A stretch of DNA of 64,000 nucleotides from Lycium barbarum (taxonomy: Eukaryota > Streptophyta > Magnoliopsida > Solanales > Solanaceae): assembly GCF_019175385.1 (NCBI RefSeq), contig NC_083344.1, forward strand, positions 64,542,782 through 64,606,781. Reading direction: 5' to 3'. Below are positions 58,132 through 64,000 of the stretch, piece after piece. Below the pieces are notes generated by a model. The model was given only the letters and a program-made list of their open reading frames with translations, did no database searches and had not been told where the DNA came from. The first letter of the stretch is position 1; each line of letters starts with the position of its first letter. A program made the translations under genes and the position numbers.

Positions 58132-60975
58132 TGTTATATCCCGTGTTTTCGCATAATTGGAAATCGTGAAAATAATTAAGACTTGTGGGTTACAAGGCAA
58201 TAAATTGATTTTGGTTAATATGCCTATGTCGTTTGTGAAATTATTGGTGTAAATACATTGGGGAAGGCCGAGGGTAAATTTGGAATTTCGGAAATTAGTT
58301 TCGGGAATTTGCAAAACGGGATTTCAACAAATTGGGCCAAGAAAAATTGAACAAAAGTTTAGGCCCAAGTCCTTGGGGTGGCCGGCCAAGAGGCCTAGGC
58401 CCAAGCCCCTTTAATGGTCATGTGAGTTCCATGTGCCCACTAATTGACCAAGTATTTATCCATGTATATCTATAGAAGAATGAAGAAGCAAGACAAAACC
58501 CAACTTTGAGCTTATACTCCCTCTCTCGGCCGAACCCCTACTTAGAGAAAGAAAAAATTTTGCAAGCTTGTTTCCAATCTTAAAAATCTTGTTCTTCTTG
58601 TATTGTAGTAAGTTCAAGACGCGCTCCGACGGGATACAATTAGTTTAGCGAGAGAGCGACGTTTGTGGCAAGTCGGAACTTCAAGAAAAAGGTAAGATTT
58701 CTATGTTTTTATGTTATGGAATGGATATATATGCTATAGTGATTAGAGTGGCATGAAGATTTTGGAATTGTGTTGTGGTTAAGCATGGCCGTGTGTGTGT
58801 GTGAAGGGTGTGTTTGGCCGTGAGCCATGTTGGTGTGGAAGGGGAGTGAATTGGATTTTGTTTAGTTGTTAGTTGCCTCGTTGTGACCTTTATAACGTAA
58901 ATGAATGTTTAACGAATTGAGTTGGTGTTGAAAATGATTACGGATTATTATGGGAAAGTATATAATTTCGGTATATTTGTGTATATCGTTGTATAATTAT
59001 GATATTAAAACTTCAAATGTGACTTATGGTTGTTGTGAATGAAGTTAGAATGAAACAATGCGAGTTAGTACGTTCGTCGTAAGTGTTGATGTTTTGGATG
59101 AAATATGGAAATTAAGGAACTTCTTGAAATAATGTATAGTGTTTGGAACATAATTGGGATGTGATTGAATAATCTTGAATGATTGAATGAATACAATAAT
59201 GTGGACATAAGTTTGGAATTGTGAAGTTTGAATGAAAGTTGCCAACTTTTATAGTAAAGAAGAATATTGAAGTTAGAATGATTTAGTTGTGGTTTATGTT
59301 GTTTTTGACGTTTGGGTTGTTGTTGTTGATGTTTATTGAGCCGAGCTAAGTCTCGGGGGTGTTAGATATATAGGGGAAATGCTGCCGAAATTTCGGTAGC
59401 CAAAAATGAAGTTAATGGAATTTTTAAGCTTAAGAATCTCTAATAGGTAACTTTGACCATTTGCAGATTCTGGACGAAACGGGATTTGATTTTGGGGTGA
59501 GCATAAGACGTTTCTAAGGTATGTAAAGCTTCCCACGTTTGGCATGTCTTAGAATGTTAGGTTGATATCGGAACCCCCAGGGTAATTCTGCTCCTCGAAA
59601 TCCGATCTATAGAACGGCTACTATTCATTCAATCCGATTGAAGCCCTATGACCTTATTTTAGCTAGAAAGCAACCTTTCGTCCGAAACTTATGCAAATGC
59701 AATCGGATTACTTTGAAATCTTTATGTATGATCTTATAGACCCGAAATGTTCATAAATTATGTTCGCCACCTCAACTTGACCCGAGGTGGGCCCGCTAAC
59801 CCCGAGATGCCTTATTTGTCCTACTAGGCTCTCTCTTTGGATAAGCTTCGACAAAGAATCTTCAATTTTGAAATTGTCCTCTATGAAATAATGTTCGGAA
59901 CACTATGATGTAACAAACTATGTTTTGAGCCATACGTACCACTTGAACTGACTTATGAAGTAATCAAGTTTTGAAAGGCTATTTTGATATACAAATTGCA
60001 TTATTTGCTCACGACTCCGCTCGTGCCTTATTATGATTTCGTTCACCGGTTCCCGGGCCGGTTATGATTCGTGCGCTCTATGATGATTCGGCCGTATGCT
60101 GTGTTACGGTTCCCCGAGGCCTCGCCATAGGGCCGGGTTCCGTTTGGAGTTATGCTGTGATATGGCTGTGATGTGATACGCTCATATGTGTGTGTTCAGG
60201 GATGTACGGAGATTTGAACCTTCTGGTGTTATGCTGTGTGTGGCACCAGCGTCGGAGTGGTGACCACGTTCCTGAGCTTTGCATGATTTTGTTTGCATTA
60301 TGTATATATGTTTTTGATAAACATTTGATATACTGTTCGACATTTCTCTCTTTTGTATTCTGTTTGCTTTCAGTTGTGGCCTATATTTTTGTACTCCATG
60401 CTTTACATACTCAGTACATCTTTCGTACTGACCCCCTTTTCTTCGGGGGGCTGCGTTTCATGCCCGCAGGTACAGACGCCGGTGATTCACCACTGTAGGC
60501 TCCACTTCTGCTATTTCGGAGTACTCCTTTGATTCGGAGTCCACTTTTGGTATATATATCTTTCGCCATGAATATATTCTGCATATCTGACTATTTGGGT
60601 ACGGCGGGGCCCTGTCCCGTCATATGATTCTGTCGGTCAGCTTAGAGGTCGGTGGACATGTCTGTGGGTTATGGTCAGTTTGTATGCTTATGTGTATATA
60701 TTGTTTGGGCGATCCCATACGCCGAGACGGCCGGTCCGCATATGTTTATACGTTGCCTTGTTAGCCCTGTGTGGCCTTTGCTGGTGTTTGTTGTGTGCAG
60801 GATCATTCTGGATAGTCCGAAAAACAAAGGAGACTCTGCCGAAATATTTCGGGAAATTGTCTAAATTTGGAATATAGCCTTGTCGGCTTCTGCTATACAT
60901 TTGAATACGTTTGATAAATGGGTTTGGGTGCCCAGATCGGGCACTAGTCACGGCCTACGGGGTTGGGTCGTGACA
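58132..60975 (+). repeat. E4 5' LTR
   Basis: About 2.84 kb, TGTTATATCCC to GTCGTGACA. Upstream of R, CCGG-rich palindromic units lie at 60043-60145; then CTTTACATA and the hairpin pair at 60411-60450. A GCCTTGTCGGC hairpin lies near 60878. The 5 bases on the left are CATAA; the matching right copy is outside. Confidence 0.9.
60411..60450 (+). promoter_or_regulatory. E4 R-region hairpin pair
   Basis: TCAGTAC (60411-60417) pairs with GTACTGA (60425-60431). CCCCC (60432-60436) pairs with GGGGGG (60445-60450) across TTTTCTTC. Confidence 0.6.
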
Positions 60976-60979
60976 AAAG

Positions 60980-60991
60980 TGGTATCAGAGC
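60980..60991 (+). promoter_or_regulatory. E4 primer binding site
   Basis: TGGTATCAGAGC, AAAG after the LTR end. Confidence 0.92.
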
Positions 60992-61179
60992 GGTTTGTCC
61001 TCGGAATGTCCACAGGCCGTGTCTCGTAGAGTCTTGTTTATGGGTGTGTTGTGCACCACATCTATAAACAGGAGGCTACAGGGCATTTAGGGTGTTACTT
61101 TTGTTTGGAATCTTAGATCGTGCGATAGAGCTGTGCTATTAGGACGATTCTGATCTGATTCGTTATTGTGTTTGCAGTG
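60992..61179 (+). promoter_or_regulatory. E4 5' leader with palindromic-loop hairpin
   Basis: The leader of about 190 bases carries the 40-nt hairpin at 61033-61072: CTTGTTTAT/ATAAACAGG, GGTGTG/CACATC, loop TTGTGCAC with GTGCAC at 61051-61056. The gag ATG is preceded by GTTTGCAGTG. Confidence 0.7.
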
Positions 61180-63267
61180 ATGCCTCCGAAGAAGGCAACG
61201 GCGGCCCAGAAGGGCAAGGCGAGGATGGGAGAGACCAGTCAGGCACAGCGAGCTACCCGGGCTCGTGTTTATGATTTGCCTGAGGTCGTGCCTCATTCTG
61301 AGGGGTCCGCTACACCACCATTGGTACAGCCTGGAGCAGGTCCTTCAGCAGCTCCAGAGGCCCGAGTACCCGCTCCTGAGACTCTAGCTCCTCAGCCAGG
61401 GGCGGAGGACAGGACCCTGAGGGAGGCTGTACAGTTGCTGACCACATTGGTAGCGGGGCAGGCTCGCAGACGCGGGCGGAGGGACGATGATGATGATGAC
61501 AGGCGTGACAGCCTGCGGGTTCGAGAGTTCTTATTGTGTGGCCCTCCAGAGTTTTTCGGGTCTAAGCCCGATGAGGACCCCCATGACTTTATTCGGGGGA
61601 TGCGGCGCTCACTAGACTTGGTCAGGGCTTCAGAGACCGAGTCGGTCGAGTTGGCCTCGCATAGACTTCGGGATGTTGCTGCTCACTGGTATGAGTCCTG
61701 GGAGCTATCTAGGGGCGAGGGTGCTCCTCCGGCTACTTGGGATGCGTTTGTGACTGCTTTCACCCGCCACTTTCTGCCCCCAGAGTTGCGACGGGCGCGG
61801 GCTGATCGATTTTTACATCTGCAGCAGAGGGGTCGGAGCGTTCGTGAGTATAATCTGGAGTTTGATTCCCTGGCCCGGTATGCACCTGCCGTAGTAGCAG
61901 ATATGTCCGATCGGATGCACAGATATGTTATGGGGTTGGATCGCTATTTGATCGACGGCTGTATGGCAGTGTCATTGCAGACAGATATGGATATTGCCCG
62001 ACTTCAGGCTTACGCGCTGGGTATGGAGGACCGTCACAGGTCTGATTATTCCAGCAGAGATCGGGACAGAAGGCCGCCCAAGAGGGCTAGGTCCGCGGGA
62101 TATTCTGGAGATTCTCGAGGCGGACAACCTCAGCAGCAGCAGACAGGCAGACATCTTCCTCCGTCCGGCAGGAGTACTCAGTCACGTGGCTGGAGATTTG
62201 ATAGTGCAGGACCGTCTGGGGCTGGTCAGGGCTCCAGGGCGGCAGGTTCACAGGTGTCTAGAGGCCCCAGCCAGGCCAGACCACCCAGGCCCCGTTGTTC
62301 TCATTGCGGGAAGTCTCATCCTGGGGAGTGCTATCGAGCCACTGGAGCTTGTTTTTCGTGCTGTGGTCAGGGCCATTTTATGCGAGATTGTCCGTTGGCT
62401 AGCGGTTCTGGTAGTGTGGCTCAGCCGACAGGGTCAGCCGCCAGTTCATCATCTGCTCCATCTGTTGCACGCTCTGCAGGGCGAGGTGCGCCCACACCGG
62501 CGGGACGCGGTCGAGGCCGCGGTGGTGTTTCAGGTTCTAGCGGTCCCTCGAACCGCATATACGCATTGGCCAGCTGCCAGGATCAGGAGGCTTCGCCGAA
62601 TGTCGTCACAGGTACACTACTGGTTTTCTCCAGATCTGTATATGCATTGATTGACCCTGGTTCTACTTTATCATATATTTCCCCGCTCGTTGCTAGTAAA
62701 ATTAGGATAGTGTCTGAGCCTATAGAGCCATTTCAGGTAGCCACGCCGGTTGGGGATTTTGTTGTAGCGAGGCAGATCTATAGGGATTGTTCTGTGACTA
62801 TTTATGATCGTTGCACTAAAGCTGATTTGATAGAGTTAGACATGCTTGAGTTTGATGTCATTATGGGTATGGACTGGTTGTCTTCCTGTTATGCTAATGT
62901 TGACTGCCAGGAAAAGGTAGTCCGTTTTCAGTTTCCAGGGGAACCAGTTATAGAGTGGTTCGGATCTACAGCATCGCCGAGGGGTAAGTTTAATTCATAC
63001 CTCAAGGCTAAGAAGATGATCCAGAAGGGTTATATCTATCATTTGGTTCGTGTGCACGATACTGCAGCTGAGACACCTATCCTTCAGTCTGTTCCGGTCT
63101 TTAATGAATTCCCAGATGTATTTTCTGACGAGCTTCCTGGCCTTCCGCCTGAGCGGGAGATTGATTTTACTATAGAGTTGATGCCGGATACGCAGCCTAT
63201 ATCTATTCCTCTGTACAGAATGGCACCGGCTGAGTTGAAGGAGTTGAAGGAGCAGCTGAAAGATTAG
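61180..63267 (+). pseudogene. gag-pol: E4 Gag-protease
   Basis: The start is set at ATG 61180 ([15 protein letters not shown]), the start shared with TG and E2. Capsid-like domain at about residues 150-270 ([61 protein letters not shown]). Then an Arg/Gln-rich RNA-binding linker, an atypical knuckle [12 protein letters not shown], and the canonical [14 protein letters not shown] from residue 391. Protease active site [12 protein letters not shown] with the Asp near residue 492, then [20 protein letters not shown]. The frame runs on into the RT linker ([16 protein letters not shown]) and meets TAG at 63265-63267, a Leu TTG-to-TAG change, with RT continuing in frame. Gag and Pol are one frame here, as in Tekay. 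Confidence 0.92.
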
Positions 63268-63774
63268 TTGGATAAGGGCTTTATTAGACCCAGCACATCA
63301 CCCTGGGGAGCGCCGGTATTATTTGTGAGAAATAAAGATGGGTCACTGCGCATGTGTATCGATTACCGGCAATTAAATAAGGTGGCTATAAAGAATAAAT
63401 ATCCCCTCCCCCGGATTGATGACTTGTTTGATCAGCTGCAGGGTGCTAAGTATTTTTCGAAGGTAGATCTGCGCTCAGGTTATCATCAGGTGCGAGTGCG
63501 GGAGTCAGATATCCCGAAGACTGCTTTCAGGACCCGGTACGGGCATTATGAGTTCAGAGTTATGTCTTTCGGGCTGACTAATGCTCCAGCGGTATTTATG
63601 GATCTGATGAATCGGGTATTTCGGCCTTTTCTGGATATGTTCGTTATTGTGTTTATTGATGACATTCTGATTTACTCGCGATCAGCCGAGGAGCATTCAG
63701 ATCATTTGAGGACGGTGCTTGGTATTCTCCGTCAACAGAAGTTATACGCTAAATTCTCCAAATGTGAATTCTGA
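63268..63774 (+). pseudogene. pol: E4 reverse transcriptase
   Basis: In frame with Gag-protease. Motifs: [73 protein letters not shown], and the catalytic [10 protein letters not shown] with both Asp. It ends at TGA (63772-63774) in KFSKCEF, where relatives have Trp TGG. All catalytic residues are present; only the two point nonsense changes interrupt it. Confidence 0.92.
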
Positions 63775-64000
63775 TTAACTTCTGTGGCATTCTTGGGCCA
63801 TATTGTCGGCGCAGATGGTATTCGGGTCGATACGCAGAAGATTGAGGCTGTACAGAACTGGCCCAGGCCTACTACACCGACAGAGGTGCGCAGTTTTCTG
63901 GGATTAGCCGGATATTATCGCAGGTTCGTGGAGGACTTTTCTTCTATTGCAGCACCACTGACGAAGCTTACTCAGAAAGCAGCGAAATTTCTGTGGACCG
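63775..64000 (+). pseudogene. pol: E4 RT end/connection, running off the window
   Basis: The same frame continues with [52 protein letters not shown] and [13 protein letters not shown] to the last base. This is the RT thumb/connection before RNase H. No further stop is seen before the window ends. Confidence 0.88.

Larger units (their letters stand above)
58132..64000 (+). mobile_element. E4: Tekay-type Ty3/gypsy element, 5' half
   Basis: A plus-strand element: 5' LTR 58132-60975, Met primer site, leader, then a single Gag-Pol frame from 61180 past the window end. Only two in-frame stops break the visible coding part and no frameshift is seen, so this is the best-preserved autonomous-type copy here. 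The 3' half and 3' LTR lie outside the window. Confidence 0.92.

Overview
The window looks like repeat-rich (peri)heterochromatin of a flowering plant. I recognise no host gene, tRNA, CRISPR array or bacterial feature. Nearly everything is long-LTR Ty3/gypsy retrotransposon of the Tekay/Del chromovirus type: initiator-Met primer site TGGTATCAGAGC, Gag starting MPPK, Gag-Pro-RT-RNaseH-IN order, and a chromodomain-like tail after integrase. An Ogre/Tat-like element with a different primer site is also present. The LTR style (ends in GGTCGTGACA, followed by AAAGTGGTATCAGAGC) suggests an asterid, most likely Solanaceae. That is a judgement from memory of such repeats, not a search.

Layout. 1-375: unassigned repeat. 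375-7567: decayed minus-strand Tekay element (E1) with no visible 3' LTR, a gag truncated at its N-terminus, and a mosaic leader and 5' LTR. 7568-11521: old LTR scrap, then A-rich non-coding DNA. 11522-21202: complete non-coding long-LTR element (LARD-A, minus strand) with target duplication CCTTT. 21208-22419: flank with a USE/TATA promoter-like pair and a 24-G run. 22420-56870: a four-deep nest. The outermost member is the Ogre/Tat-like element (OG). Inside it lies Tekay element E2 (23334-49976, minus). Inside the 5' LTR of E2 lies LARD-B (32377-48825, plus). Inside the primer site of LARD-B lies a gag-only element (TG, 35055-41565, minus) with almost identical LTR remnants. 56871-58131: LTR fragments. 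58132-64000: 5' LTR and gag-pol of Tekay element E4 (plus), running off the window.

How the parts relate. E2, E4 and E1 carry decayed gag-pol. TG has gag but no protease, RT or integrase. LARD-A and LARD-B encode nothing. All of them share the same primer site and a closely related 5' leader. That leader contains a hairpin of about 40 nt whose apical loop is a self-complementary hexamer (GTGCAC in five elements, GCGCGC in E2). Their LTRs also share paired hairpins at the presumed R region, with compensatory changes between families, and most share arrays of short palindromes upstream. The simplest reading is one mobilisation network: autonomous Tekay elements supply proteins, and non-coding or gag-only partners are packaged through shared RNA structures. 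The structures and copies are read directly from the sequence; the packaging and dimerisation role is inference.
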